A stretch of 25,029 nt of DNA, taken from positions 1 through 25,029 of the forward strand of contig CAMPIM010000048.1 in assembly GCA_946886365.1 (NCBI GenBank), read 5' to 3'. Of this stretch, positions 1 through 7,500 are shown piece after piece. A program made the position numbers and the translations under genes. The notes below the pieces were generated by a model. That model did no database searches, was not told where the DNA came from, and worked only from the letters and a program-made list of their open reading frames with translations. Every line of letters begins with the position of its first letter. The stretch's first letter is position 1. This DNA comes from an uncultured Novosphingobium sp. (GTDB lineage Bacteria; Pseudomonadota; Alphaproteobacteria; Sphingomonadales; Sphingomonadaceae).

Positions 1-773
1 AGTTCATAGTCATCGCCCGCCCGCGCCGCTGCCAACTGAGCGGCAGTGCTGCCGCCGCTGACCGCCTCCAGCGCCGAGGAAAGCGGAACATGATCGATGG
101 TAACAGCCAATCCGCTAGCCTGCGCCATGCGCGCGGCATCGATCAGCAGGCCGTCGGACACATCCATCATCGCATGGACTTGGCCTGCAAGCAGCGCGCC
201 TTCGGTGAGCCGGGGTCGCGGGCGGCGATAAGCCTCCACCAGCGGCCCGGAAGCGGCGGCGTTCGCGCGGAGCAGTTCAAGCCCCGCGCCGGCATCGCCA
301 ACGGGACCCGTCAGATAAAGACGATCACCTGCGCGCGCGCCGCTACGGGCGGGCACGGGGCCGCTTGTCTCGCCAATCGCCGTCAGACTGTAGCTGCGCG
401 GACTGCCCTGCGACATCTGCACCGTGTCGCCGCCCAATAGCGGCATGGCATGACGGCTGAGCGCCTCGCCCAGCCCCTCAAGAAACGCAGCGTCCCAGCC
501 ATCGTCGCCCGACAGCGCGTAATTGAGCAGGCAACCTACGGGCCGCGCGCCCTTGGCGGCAAGGTCCGAGAGGTTCACGGCGGCAAGTTTCCAACCGATG
601 TCCGCAGGGGGATCGCCGGGGAGATAATGCACCCCCTCCACCATCGTGTCGCTGGTGAGGATCAGGCGCGCGCCGCCCACGTCCAGCACCGCTACATCGT
701 CCTGCAAGCCGCGCGCGGCGGGATCATTGGCTAGCAGGCGCAAGAGGGTCAGGAAACGGGATTCAGCGGACAT
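1..773 (-). CDS. thiL: Thiamine-monophosphate kinase ThiL, C-terminus cut by window edge
   Basis: ThiL phosphorylates thiamine monophosphate with ATP to give thiamine diphosphate, the active cofactor, in the cytosol. I translated the minus strand from the ATG at 773-771. About 257 residues are visible with no stop before the edge, against a usual family length of roughly 300-330. Motifs of the family are present: an acidic QDDVAVLD stretch near residue 24, TSDTMVEGVHYL, the NLSDLAAKGARP segment, LLGGDT, MDVSDGLLIDAARM, and AGDDYE at the edge. The aspartate-rich segments bind Mg-ATP in this PurM/ThiL fold. It lies downstream of nusB on the same strand, a pairing common in proteobacteria. The 119-bp gap to nusB is filled by a dispersed repeat pair. 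The identification is firm; only the end is missing. Confidence 0.93.
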   Translation of the reverse strand, partial: MSAESRFLTLLRLLANDPAARGLQDDVAVLDVGGARLILTSDTMVEGVHYLPGDPPADIGWKLAAVNLSDLAAKGARPVGCLLNYALSGDDGWDAAFLEGLGEALSRHAMPLLGGDTVQMSQGSPRSYSLTAIGETSGPVPARSGARAGDRLYLTGPVGDAGAGLELLRANAAASGPLVEAYRRPRPRLTEGALLAGQVHAMMDVSDGLLIDAARMAQASGLAVTIDHVPLSSALEAVSGGSTAAQLAAARAGDDYE

Positions 774-782
774 AATTGACCT

Positions 783-882
783 CCGTTCGCCCTGAGCCTG
801 TCGAAGGGTCTTTCTTCTTTTAAAGAAGTTAAGGGCTTCAACAAGCCTGTCCTGAGCCTGTCGAAGGGCTCAGCCCGAACGG
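783..882. repeat. Inverted pair of sphingomonad-type dispersed repeats (thiL-nusB gap)
   Basis: Two copies of the same short repeat face each other. The left arm (783-808) starts CCGTTCG and continues CCTGAGCCTGTCGAAGGG. The right arm (851-882) carries the same CCTGAGCCTGTCGAAGGG core but ends CCCGAACGG, so its outer end is inverted relative to the left arm. Between them is TTCTTCTTTTAAAGAAG, itself nearly palindromic. The same core recurs at 1361-1430 and 13241-13266. The arrangement could fold into a large hairpin in RNA from the nusB-thiL transcript. Confidence 0.8.
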
Positions 883-892
883 AGGTGGTTCG

Positions 893-1339
893 TTACTGGC
901 GCACGTCCTTCGCGACGCCGTCCAGCAGGCCGTTGACGAAACCCGCCTCGCGCTTGTCGTAAAAGGCATGAGCGACATCGACATATTCGCTGATGACCGT
1001 GCCGGTCGGTACATCCTTGCGCGCGATCAGTTCATAGGCGCCCGCCCGCAAGATCTGCCGCATCGGCTTGTCCAGCCGCTCAAGGCTCCAGCCCTTGGAC
1101 AGGCGGGCGGTGATCATAGCGTCAATTTCGTCGCGCCGCTTGTCCACGCCGGTCACGACATCGTCGAAAAAGCTCTCTTCCGCATCGGCATAGGTCACGT
1201 CTTCGATCGTCGCGCCCAGTCGGTGCTGATGAAATTCATGCAGCAGGGTGGCGAGGGGCGTCCCTTCCATTTCCAGCTGGTACAGCGCCTGCACTGCGGC
1301 AAGCCGGGCTGCGGAGCGGGATTTGGAGCGTTCGGTCAT
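893..1339 (-). CDS. nusB: Transcription antitermination factor NusB
   Basis: NusB pairs with NusE (ribosomal protein S10) at boxA RNA and supports antitermination of rRNA operons. The 148-residue length fits the family. The start is set at the ATG giving MTERSKSRSAARLAAVQALY, because the reading frame further upstream runs through the repeat in the gap and into hisD. Typical NusB sequence follows: ARLAAVQALYQ at the N-terminus (RNA-contacting helix), then RLDKPMRQILRAGAYEL and the C-terminal TVISEYVDVAHAF with FVNGLLDGVAKDVR. It sits between hisD and thiL on the same strand, so it is probably cotranscribed with them, although both flanking gaps hold repeat pairs that could weaken read-through. 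Confidence 0.96.
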   Translation of the reverse strand: MTERSKSRSAARLAAVQALYQLEMEGTPLATLLHEFHQHRLGATIEDVTYADAEESFFDDVVTGVDKRRDEIDAMITARLSKGWSLERLDKPMRQILRAGAYELIARKDVPTGTVISEYVDVAHAFYDKREAGFVNGLLDGVAKDVRQ

Positions 1340-1360
1340 CGGGATTCCATATAGCCATGC

Positions 1361-1430
1361 GGGCTGGGCCTGTCGAAGCCCTGCCCTTCTTGAAGAAAAT
1401 ACTGCCCTTCGACAAGCTTGGGGCGAACAG
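1361..1430. repeat. Inverted pair of dispersed repeats (nusB-hisD gap)
   Basis: The right arm (1405-1430) reads CCCTTCGACAAGCTTGGGG followed by CGAACAG and is a clear copy of the repeat. The left arm (about 1361-1380) is a decayed inverted copy retaining GGGCCTGTCGAAG. The centre again contains a TTCTTGAAGAA palindrome (1388-1398), as in the thiL-nusB gap. The layout of arm, TTCTT/AAGAA centre and inverted arm is thus repeated in two successive gaps of the same operon. Confidence 0.7.
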
Positions 1431-1433
1431 AGG

Positions 1434-2723
1434 TTATTTGAGCCGCACCGCCACCGAGGCGGCATGGGCAGGCAACCCCTCCGCCTCCGCCAGCGCGACC
1501 GCCGCCGGGCCGATCGCATCGATCGCAGCCTGATCAAGGCTGAGGAAGCTGGTGCGTTTCATGAAGTCGAGTACCGAAAGCCCCGAGGAAAAGCGTGCAC
1601 GGCGACCCGTGGGCAGCACATGGTTGGGGCCTGCGACGTAATCGCCGACAGCTTCGGGGGTCATGCGACCCAGAAAGACCGATCCGGCGTGGCGGACCTG
1701 CGCAAACAGGGCGTCGGGATCGTCCACCGCCAGTTCCAGATGTTCGGCCGCCAGCCGGTTAACCAGCGGCATCGCTTCTTCCAGATCGCGCACGAGGATG
1801 ATCGCACCGTTTGCCGCCCAGCTGGTCGTGGCGACTGCCTGCGTCGACAATAGTGGCAGTCGTTTTTCGACGGCCGCCGCCACGGCATCGGCGAAAGCGG
1901 CATCGTCGGTGAAGAGGATCGACTGGCTGGTCGGATCATGCTCCGACTGGCTCAGCAGGTCAGCGGCGATCCAGTCCGGATCATTTTTACCGTCGGCGAC
2001 AACGACGATCTCGGACGGCCCGGCTACCATGTCGATGCCGACTACGCCGTAAAGCTGACGCTTGGCTTCGGCGACCCAGGCATTGCCAGGGCCTGTGACG
2101 ACATCGACCGGTTTGATCCGATCCGTGCCATAGGCGAGCGCAGCCACGGCCTGCGCGCCGCCCACGCGCCAGATTTCCTCGATGCCGGCAATGCTGGCAG
2201 CGGCAAGGACGAGCGGGTTGATCACGCCGTTGGGCGTGGGCGTCACCATGGCAATGCGTGACACACCTGCCACCTTGGCGGGAATGGCATTCATCAACAG
2301 CGAGCTGGGATAGGCCGCCCGGCCGCCCGGCACGTAAAGCCCAGCCGCGTCCACCGGCTGCCAGCGCGCGCCCAGCCGTACGCCAGCGCTGTCGGTGCCG
2401 TCGCTGTCCTGCGGCTTCTGCTTTTCGTGATAGGCGGTGATCCGCGCCGCTGCGAGTTCCAGCGCATCGCGCAACTCAGGCGAGATGCCGTCCAACGCGG
2501 CGCGGCACTCGGCGGGGGTAACCGCCCAGCCGCTTGCCTCCAGATCGTGCCTGTCGAACCGGCTAGTGTAATCGGCGAGCGCACCGTCGCCTTCGGCGCG
2601 GACGCGCTTCAGGATTGCCGCGACGTCACGCGACACATCTTCATCCGCCTCGCGCCGGGCATCGACCAGCGCCGTGAAGGCAGCGGCAAAGTCAGCGTCG
2701 CGGCTGTCGAGCCTAAGCGGCAT
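1434..2723 (-). CDS. hisD: Histidinol dehydrogenase HisD
   Basis: HisD carries out the last two steps of histidine synthesis, oxidising L-histidinol to L-histidine with two NAD+ and a bound zinc ion. The protein is 429 residues, normal for the family. The start at 2723 ([12 protein letters not shown]) gives that length; upstream in-frame sequence belongs to hisG. Visible family signatures are [40 protein letters not shown] (zinc-ligand region), [12 protein letters not shown] (the catalytic Glu-His pair) and [17 protein letters not shown]. The start overlaps the end of hisG by 11 nt, which points to translational coupling and one transcript from hisG to hisD. Identification is secure. Confidence 0.97.
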   Translation of the reverse strand: MPLRLDSRDADFAAAFTALVDARREADEDVSRDVAAILKRVRAEGDGALADYTSRFDRHDLEASGWAVTPAECRAALDGISPELRDALELAAARITAYHEKQKPQDSDGTDSAGVRLGARWQPVDAAGLYVPGGRAAYPSSLLMNAIPAKVAGVSRIAMVTPTPNGVINPLVLAAASIAGIEEIWRVGGAQAVAALAYGTDRIKPVDVVTGPGNAWVAEAKRQLYGVVGIDMVAGPSEIVVVADGKNDPDWIAADLLSQSEHDPTSQSILFTDDAAFADAVAAAVEKRLPLLSTQAVATTSWAANGAIILVRDLEEAMPLVNRLAAEHLELAVDDPDALFAQVRHAGSVFLGRMTPEAVGDYVAGPNHVLPTGRRARFSSGLSVLDFMKRTSFLSLDQAAIDAIGPAAVALAEAEGLPAHAASVAVRLK

Positions 2724-3375
2724 CGCGCTTCCCCACTGCCTTGCGGAAGCTTTCCACCAGCGGCGCCAGTTCGGCCGAGCGCATCTTGTAGGCAGCGCGA
2801 TTGACGACCAGCCGCGCCGATACCTGCATGATGACATGGGTTTCGACCAGCCCATTTGCCTTGAGCGTCGCGCCTGATGATACCAGATCGACGATCCGGC
2901 GCGACAGGCCGAGCGAAGGCGCGAGTTCCATCGCACCGTTCAGCTTGACGCATTCTGCCTGGATGCCGCGCGCCTCATAATAGCGGCGCGTGAGGTAAGG
3001 ATATTTGGTGGCGACGCGCACATGGCTCATCGCGGCCTCATCCTCACCCGCAAGGTCAACTGGCTCTGCGACCGACAGGCGGCAGTGGCCTATGTCGAGA
3101 TCGACCGGCGCGTAGAGTTCGGAATAGTCGAACTCATCCACCACGTCCGACCCGACGATGCCGATCTGCGCCGCGCCATGGGCGACGAAGGTCGCCACAT
3201 CGAAGGCGCGCACGCGAATGATCGAGATATCGGGCCGGTTGGTGGCGAAACGCAGCGCCCGGCTTTTCTTGTCATGAAATTCCGCTTCAGGTTCAATACC
3301 GACGCGCGCGAGCATCGGCAGCGCTTCATCGAGGATGCGGCCCTTGGGAATGGCGAGTGTGAGCGGACGAGTCAT
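2713..3375 (-). CDS. hisG: ATP phosphoribosyltransferase, short form (HisG)
   Basis: HisG condenses ATP with PRPP to N1-(5'-phosphoribosyl)-ATP, the first committed step of histidine synthesis. At 220 residues this is the short form, which lacks the C-terminal histidine-sensing domain. In known cases the short form works as a hetero-octamer with the regulatory subunit HisZ. Family sequence is clear: [18 protein letters not shown] at the N-terminus, [11 protein letters not shown], and a late [14 protein letters not shown] segment matching the PRPP-binding region. The start ATG at 3375-3373 gives the expected N-terminus. No hisZ is in the window, so it must lie elsewhere if this enzyme is regulated in the usual way. 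The gene is 41 bp downstream of mnmA and overlaps hisD. Confidence 0.96.
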   Translation of the reverse strand: MTRPLTLAIPKGRILDEALPMLARVGIEPEAEFHDKKSRALRFATNRPDISIIRVRAFDVATFVAHGAAQIGIVGSDVVDEFDYSELYAPVDLDIGHCRLSVAEPVDLAGEDEAAMSHVRVATKYPYLTRRYYEARGIQAECVKLNGAMELAPSLGLSRRIVDLVSSGATLKANGLVETHVIMQVSARLVVNRAAYKMRSAELAPLVESFRKAVGKRDAA

Positions 3376-3416
3376 GACCGGCGGGCCTTAGCCGCGCGCG
3401 CCACAAAGGACAATAT

Positions 3417-4523
3417 TCATGCAGCGTGCGCCAGTGCAGCCTCGGTGACTTCGATCCAGCCGCCGCCCAGCACCCGGTCGCCCGCGTAGAGCACGGCGGC
3501 CTGACCCGGCGCCACGCCATATTCGGGGGCGTCAAACATCAGGCGATCACCCTCCAGTCTTGCCGGAACAGGCTTTGCCATCGACCGCACCTTGGCGGTG
3601 AGCGGCCCGCTGAAGTCGCCGCCAAGCCAGTTTATGTCGCTCAGCCGCGCCGCTGAAACCGCGAGCGCCGCTTTGGGTCCGACAATCACCCGCCGAGCAT
3701 CGGCTTCCAGACGGACGACATAGAGCGGCTCGGCCTGCCCGCCGATCTCCAGCCCCTTTCGCTGGCCTACGGTGTAGTGGATCAGCCCCTTGTGCGTGCC
3801 CATGATGCGGCCGTCGATATGGACGATCTCGCCACCTTCATCGGCGTCCGGGCGAATCTTGCGAACCACGCCAGCATAATCGCCATCGGGCACGAAGCAG
3901 ATGTCCTGGCTGTCGGGCTTCAGCGCCACCGACAGACCCAGTTCGGCGGCGATTTCGCGGACTTGCGGCTTGGGGAGACCGCCCAGCGGAAAGCGCAGAT
4001 AATCAAGCTGCGCCTGGGTGGTTGCGAAGAGGAAATAGCTCTGGTCCCGCGCGGGATCGGCCGCGCGGTGCAGTTCGGCACCCTGCGCGCCCTCGACGCG
4101 GCGGACATAATGGCCGGTCGCCAGACAATCGGCGCCCAAATCGCGCGCGATCTGGAACAGGTCGGTGAACTTCACCCCCATATTGCATTTGACGCAGGGG
4201 ATGGGCGTCCGCCCCGCCATATATTCGTCGGCAAAGTCGGCGATCACCGAATCCCTGAAACGGCTTTCATAATCGAAGACATAATGGGCGATGCCGATAC
4301 GGTCGGCGACAGCGCGCGCGTCCCGTATATCCTGCCCCGCGCAACAGCTGCCCGTGCGGCCGACAGCGGCGCCGTGATCGTAAAGCTGTAGCGTCACGCC
4401 GATGGTTTCGGCGCCCGTACGCGCGGCAAGGGCGGCGACGACGCTCGAATCGACGCCGCCAGACATGGCAACGACGATTCGCCGCTTCGCAAGCGGTTCG
4501 GGCAACTGGAACTGGGGCTGCAT
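3417..4523 (-). CDS. mnmA: tRNA-specific 2-thiouridylase MnmA
   Basis: MnmA activates U34 of tRNA-Glu, -Gln and -Lys with ATP and inserts sulfur to make 2-thiouridine at the wobble base. The 368-residue product has the PP-loop SGGVDSS near residue 19. It also has a cysteine in [11 protein letters not shown] and the second one in [12 protein letters not shown], matching the two catalytic cysteines of the family. [22 protein letters not shown] and the C-terminal beta-barrel also fit. I chose the ATG at 4523 ([15 protein letters not shown]), since the frame upstream has no family similarity and would extend 133 residues. It probably heads the minus-strand run mnmA-hisG-hisD-nusB-thiL, with 41 bp between mnmA and hisG. 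Confidence 0.97.
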   Translation of the reverse strand: MQPQFQLPEPLAKRRIVVAMSGGVDSSVVAALAARTGAETIGVTLQLYDHGAAVGRTGSCCAGQDIRDARAVADRIGIAHYVFDYESRFRDSVIADFADEYMAGRTPIPCVKCNMGVKFTDLFQIARDLGADCLATGHYVRRVEGAQGAELHRAADPARDQSYFLFATTQAQLDYLRFPLGGLPKPQVREIAAELGLSVALKPDSQDICFVPDGDYAGVVRKIRPDADEGGEIVHIDGRIMGTHKGLIHYTVGQRKGLEIGGQAEPLYVVRLEADARRVIVGPKAALAVSAARLSDINWLGGDFSGPLTAKVRSMAKPVPARLEGDRLMFDAPEYGVAPGQAAVLYAGDRVLGGGWIEVTEAALAHAA

Positions 4524-4646
4524 GGCCGGGCATATAATCGTCCGCGCCGTTGCATTCCAGCGGGATTCCACGCCGCGCGCTGCAAAGCGTCGTTTCGGCC
4601 CCGCGAGTTTACCGGACCTTATCCTTTTTTCGCTACCTCCCTTCCC

Positions 4647-4943
4647 ATGGATTTTGGTTTCCTTCGGGCAGGCGGGCTCAAACCCGCCAATGCCAGACCC
4701 GTCAGTCGGCCGCATGCGCCGGTCTGGCCTCTGCTGCGCGCCGCTTCGGCAGCGGAGCAGGCGGCCAGCCCGACCGCGCGGGCGGTGGCCGGGGTCCTGC
4801 GGGGGCAGGATGAGACGAGCGACTGGATCCAGGATTTGGCCGAAGTGTTCGCGCCACGTCCGGGCGGCATGATCGAGGCCGCACGCCCAACGGGAAGTTT
4901 CAACCCGTTGATCGCACAGCATTTAAGAGTGGGACAAGGATGA
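4647..4943 (+). CDS. Hypothetical protein, doubtful
   Basis: This is a 98-codon open frame on the plus strand, diverging from mnmA and upstream of sciP. I do not recognise the product. It is rich in Ala, Arg and Pro in the first half. The second half, with [20 protein letters not shown] and [13 protein letters not shown], looks more like protein than chance. Codon third positions in the middle are mostly G or C, like neighbouring genes. Against it, no Shine-Dalgarno sequence precedes the ATG (the upstream bases are pyrimidine-rich), and the length is short enough to occur by chance in GC-rich DNA. No signal peptide or membrane segment is apparent. If it is not a gene, 4524-5050 is otherwise only a divergent promoter region. 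Confidence 0.4.
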   Translation: MDFGFLRAGGLKPANARPVSRPHAPVWPLLRAASAAEQAASPTARAVAGVLRGQDETSDWIQDLAEVFAPRPGGMIEAARPTGSFNPLIAQHLRVGQG

Positions 4944-5000
4944 TGAAGGGGGCGTTTACCGTGGCGCTTTAGCCGATCTTCAGGGCTGACGCGCATACCG

Positions 5001-5024
5001 GTTGCCGCTGCTGAATTCGGCAAC
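5001..5024. promoter_or_regulatory. Inverted repeat upstream of sciP
   Basis: GTTGCCG (5001-5007) and CGGCAAC (5018-5024) form a perfect 7-bp inverted repeat with a 10-bp spacer. It lies 26 bp upstream of the sciP start and could be an operator. A T-run at 5036-5040 lies 11 bp too far away for a normal terminator. No TTAA-type CtrA half-site pair is obvious. Its role is unknown. Confidence 0.3.
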
Positions 5025-5050
5025 GCCAGTGCCGCTTTTTGAGGGTGAGA

Positions 5051-5350
5051 ATGATAGAAAATCAAAAAATCCGACCTGCTCAGGTCGTCGGGCCGCTCGG
5101 GGAACCCTTGACTCTGGAGAGCTTGCCTCCCGCGAATACGACGCGTTGGGTCGTCCGTCGCAAGGCTGAGGTGGTCGCCGCCGTCAACGGTGGTTTGTTG
5201 ACCGTCGATGAAGCCTGCGCGCGCTATTCGTTGACGCTTGAGGAATTTGCAGGCTGGCAGCGCGCTGTCGATCGGTCGGGCATGCACGGCCTGCGTGTTA
5301 CGCGGATCCAATATTACAAGTCGCTCTACGAACGGCAGCAGAAATACTGA
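5051..5350 (+). CDS. sciP: SciP-like CtrA-inhibitory protein (DUF1153)
   Basis: The product is 99 residues and matches the alphaproteobacterial DUF1153 family. Its founding member in Caulobacter, SciP, is a small DNA-binding protein that restrains the cell-cycle regulator CtrA. Conserved features are an N-terminal VVGPLGEPLTLESLPP, then TRWVVRRKAEVVAAVNGG, a helix-turn-helix in LLTVDEACARYSLTLEEF, and the end GMHGLRVTRIQYY. The ATG at 5051 is preferred over the in-frame TTG at 5039 because GAGG at 5041-5044 is correctly spaced for it. A strong terminator follows. That this protein acts on CtrA here is inferred from homology; it is likely monocistronic. Confidence 0.93.
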   Translation: MIENQKIRPAQVVGPLGEPLTLESLPPANTTRWVVRRKAEVVAAVNGGLLTVDEACARYSLTLEEFAGWQRAVDRSGMHGLRVTRIQYYKSLYERQQKY

Positions 5351-5400
5351 TCCTCCGTGTCCGGCTCAACGCCGGGCAGCGAAGGATGCAGGCACATCAA

Positions 5401-5431
5401 GGGCCGCCGGATGCAAATCCGGCGGCCCTTT
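5401..5431 (+). terminator. Rho-independent terminator after sciP
   Basis: GGGCCGCCGGAT (5401-5412), loop GCAA, and ATCCGGCGGCCC (5417-5428) form a perfect 12-bp GC-rich hairpin with a tetraloop, followed by TTT. It begins 51 bp after the sciP stop. Confidence 0.88.
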
Positions 5432-5560
5432 CACTTAGATCGCGCACCGATTCACCGGCCATTGTCAAGCCAGAAACATTTCCCAGGGAACGCGAAGCCG
5501 ACTTCGCCGTTAAATACATCAGCCAACCCGCTGGGGGCGGTGGTCCAAGGAGAGTGTGAA

Positions 5561-5815
5561 ATGGGTATCATTTTGTGGCTTGTTGTCGGCGGCATCATCG
5601 GCTGGCTTGCCAGCATGGTCATGCGCACCGATGCGCAGCAGGGCATCCTTCTAAACATCGTGGTGGGCATAGTCGGCGCCTTTATCGGCGGCCTGATTTT
5701 CAGTGGCGGTTCGATCAATGAGGGTCTGACGCTGTACAGCTTCCTCGTGTCCCTCGTGGGTGCGATCGTGCTGCTTGCCATCGTCAACCTGGTCCGTCGC
5801 GGATCAATGCGTTAA
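5561..5815 (+). CDS. GlsB/YeaQ/YmgE family small membrane protein
   Basis: This 84-residue protein has three hydrophobic, glycine-rich segments (about residues 2-20, 30-50 and 58-78), like the YeaQ/YmgE 'transglycosylase-associated' family. The N-terminal LWLVVGGIIGWLASMVM and the central NIVVGIVGAFIGG are characteristic. Family members are often stress-induced inner-membrane proteins, but no biochemical role is well established. The ATG at 5561 has the strong ribosome-binding sequence AAGGAGA at 5547-5553. Starting further upstream would place the sciP terminator inside the gene, so longer starts are rejected. A terminator follows, and a second family member converges on it from 6131. Confidence 0.9.
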   Translation: MGIILWLVVGGIIGWLASMVMRTDAQQGILLNIVVGIVGAFIGGLIFSGGSINEGLTLYSFLVSLVGAIVLLAIVNLVRRGSMR

Positions 5816-5846
5816 CCACCCCGGAAGCTAGGCTGGCGGGTATGAA

Positions 5847-5872
5847 GGGCTGCGTTTCGACGCGGCCCTTTT
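5847..5872 (+). terminator. Terminator between the two GlsB-like genes
   Basis: GGGCTGCGT (5847-5855), loop TTCG, and ACGCGGCCC (5860-5868) pair over 9 bp including one G-U wobble, followed by TTTT. It lies 31 bp after the upstream GlsB-like gene. The convergent gene ends 10 bp away. Confidence 0.82.
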
Positions 5873-5882
5873 CGCCGTTCGT

Positions 5883-6131
5883 TCAGCCGCGCCCCGCAAA
5901 CCAGCGATAGAGGGCCAGAACGGCTATCGAGCCCAATACGGCCGCAAGAAAGCTCGCCTGTTCGTCCGCTTCATAGACACCCAATAATCGACCGACATAA
6001 GCGGCGAATAATGCCCCCGCTATTCCCAGCAGGATCGTAACCACGCATCCACCGGGATTTCTGCCCGGCATCACAAACCGGGCAATCGCTCCTGCGAACA
6101 GGCCGACGATGATCCAACCTAGTAATTCCAT
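5883..6131 (-). CDS. GlsB/YeaQ/YmgE family small membrane protein, second copy
   Basis: This 82-residue protein belongs to the same family as the gene at 5561-5815. It has an N-terminal LLGWIIVGLFAGAIARFVMPGRNPGG, then VVTILLGIAGALFAAYVG, then FLAAVLGSIAVLALYRWF, giving three hydrophobic segments. The motif of a basic, proline- and glycine-containing turn after the first helix (VMPGRNPGG) is typical of the YeaQ branch. The other copy has MRTDAQQG at that place, so the two are diverged paralogs rather than a recent duplication. The genes converge. The intergenic region to the efflux genes (6132-6306) includes GCGCC-ACA-GGCGC at 6162-6174 of unknown meaning. Function is unproven; an envelope stress role is the usual guess. 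Confidence 0.88.
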   Translation of the reverse strand: MELLGWIIVGLFAGAIARFVMPGRNPGGCVVTILLGIAGALFAAYVGRLLGVYEADEQASFLAAVLGSIAVLALYRWFAGRG

Positions 6132-6306
6132 CCTAGCCTCCCATCCACTTCATGCCGCATAGCGCCACAGGCGCATGAATTTGGCAAGCAAAGGCGGCCA
6201 GCCCGCGTTGCTCCGCCGTTGCGCAAAGTGTATTGAGGGTTGAGCCGGGTGATGTATTCATATAACACAGCGCCGGTCGGCCCGTCGGCCGAATGATGGA
6301 ATCAGG

Positions 6307-7476
6307 ATGAATTACGAAACTCAGGTGGCCGGAGATGTTCCGGCGCGCGTCTTTGGCGAAGAACCGCGCCCTTCAAGGCGGCGGGCGCTGACGATTGGCG
6401 CGGTGATTGCGATCATCCTGATTGCCGTTGCAGCCTGGATCAGCATGCATGGCAAGAAAGGGGATGGGGCAGCCCCTGCGGAAGACGCGCCGGTCGTCAC
6501 CGTCCTCGTGCCAGGCCGGTCCGTCGTGGCCCGCACCGTCAGCGGCACGGGATCACTGGCCGCGCGTGTCGAAATGCCTGTCGGCGTCGTTGGCGAGGGC
6601 GGGCAGGTGACGCGCGTGCTGGTGCAACCGGGCGATTGGGTTCGCGCCGGGCAGGTGCTTGCGGTGATCGAGCGGTCGGTACAGGCGGAGCAGGTTCGTT
6701 CGCTTGCTGCACAGGTAGAGGTAAATCGCGCCGATGCGAAGCTGGCTCAGGCGCAGCTCGACCGTGCCCAGGCCCTTGTGAAGCGCGGCTTCATCAGCCG
6801 GGCCGATATCGATCAGCGCACAGCCACGCGTGATGCCGCCAACGCCCGAGTGAACGTCGCGGTTGCACAATTGGCCGAACAGCGTGCCCGGACGGGACGG
6901 CTTGATATTCGCGCCCCTGCATCCGGGCTGATCCTGACCCGCGATGTCGAACCCGGTCAGATTGTCGGTTCGGGCAGCGGCGTGCTTTTCCGCATGGCCA
7001 AGGATGGCGAGATGGAACTTCTGGCCCAACTGAGCGAGAGCGATCTCGCCACGTTGCGGCCGGGAAACAGCGCGACGGTCACCCCTGTCGGTGGCCAGAC
7101 GGAATTCACCGGACGCATTTGGCAGGTTTCTCCGGTCGTCGATCCACAGACGCGGCAGGGCATCGCGCGCATCTCCATACCCTATAACAAGGCGATCCGC
7201 CCCGGCGGATTTGCCGCTGCCCGCATCGTCAGCGGCACGGCAACGGCCCCGCTGCTGCCGGAGTCCGCCGTGCAGACCGATGCCAAGGGACAGTTTGTCT
7301 ACATCGTCAACGCGCGGGACGAGACCGAACGGCGCGGCGTCGAGGTCGGACAGGTCTCCCCGAAGGGCGTTGCGGTTACGCGAGGCCTGAATGGCAGCGA
7401 GCGCATTGTCGCGTCGGCAGGCGCCTTTCTGCGGCCCGGGCAGAAGGTGCGGCCGCAAATTCAAAAGGCCGGGTAA
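6307..7476 (+). CDS. RND efflux periplasmic adaptor subunit (membrane fusion protein)
   Basis: The 389-residue protein links an inner-membrane RND pump to an outer-membrane channel. An N-terminal membrane anchor lies at about residues 25-46 (LTIGAVIAIILIAVAAW), with no lipobox cysteine, so it is probably membrane-anchored rather than a lipoprotein. Next come the first half of the lipoyl-like domain (VQPGDWVRAGQVLAVIE) and an alpha-helical hairpin rich in Ala, Gln and Arg (about residues 118-200). The second lipoyl half (RAPASGLILTRDVEPGQIV) and the beta-barrel with LAQLSESDLATLRPG follow. It lies 24 bp upstream of the permease gene, clearly one operon. No regulator gene adjoins, and the substrate cannot be read from the sequence. 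A weak -35/-10 pair may sit in 6240-6265. Confidence 0.94.
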   Translation: MNYETQVAGDVPARVFGEEPRPSRRRALTIGAVIAIILIAVAAWISMHGKKGDGAAPAEDAPVVTVLVPGRSVVARTVSGTGSLAARVEMPVGVVGEGGQVTRVLVQPGDWVRAGQVLAVIERSVQAEQVRSLAAQVEVNRADAKLAQAQLDRAQALVKRGFISRADIDQRTATRDAANARVNVAVAQLAEQRARTGRLDIRAPASGLILTRDVEPGQIVGSGSGVLFRMAKDGEMELLAQLSESDLATLRPGNSATVTPVGGQTEFTGRIWQVSPVVDPQTRQGIARISIPYNKAIRPGGFAAARIVSGTATAPLLPESAVQTDAKGQFVYIVNARDETERRGVEVGQVSPKGVAVTRGLNGSERIVASAGAFLRPGQKVRPQIQKAG

Positions 7477-7500
7477 GCCCGCGCAGGCGAGGAAGCCGTC

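Noticed and set aside
4619..5311. 230-codon open frame on the minus strand
   Set aside because: It is antisense to sciP and the doubtful gene at 4647. Sequence is low-complexity and unlike any family I know.
5357..5560. Longer upstream start for the first GlsB-like gene
   Set aside because: It would translate through the perfect sciP terminator hairpin. The ATG at 5561 has an AAGGAGA ribosome-binding sequence.
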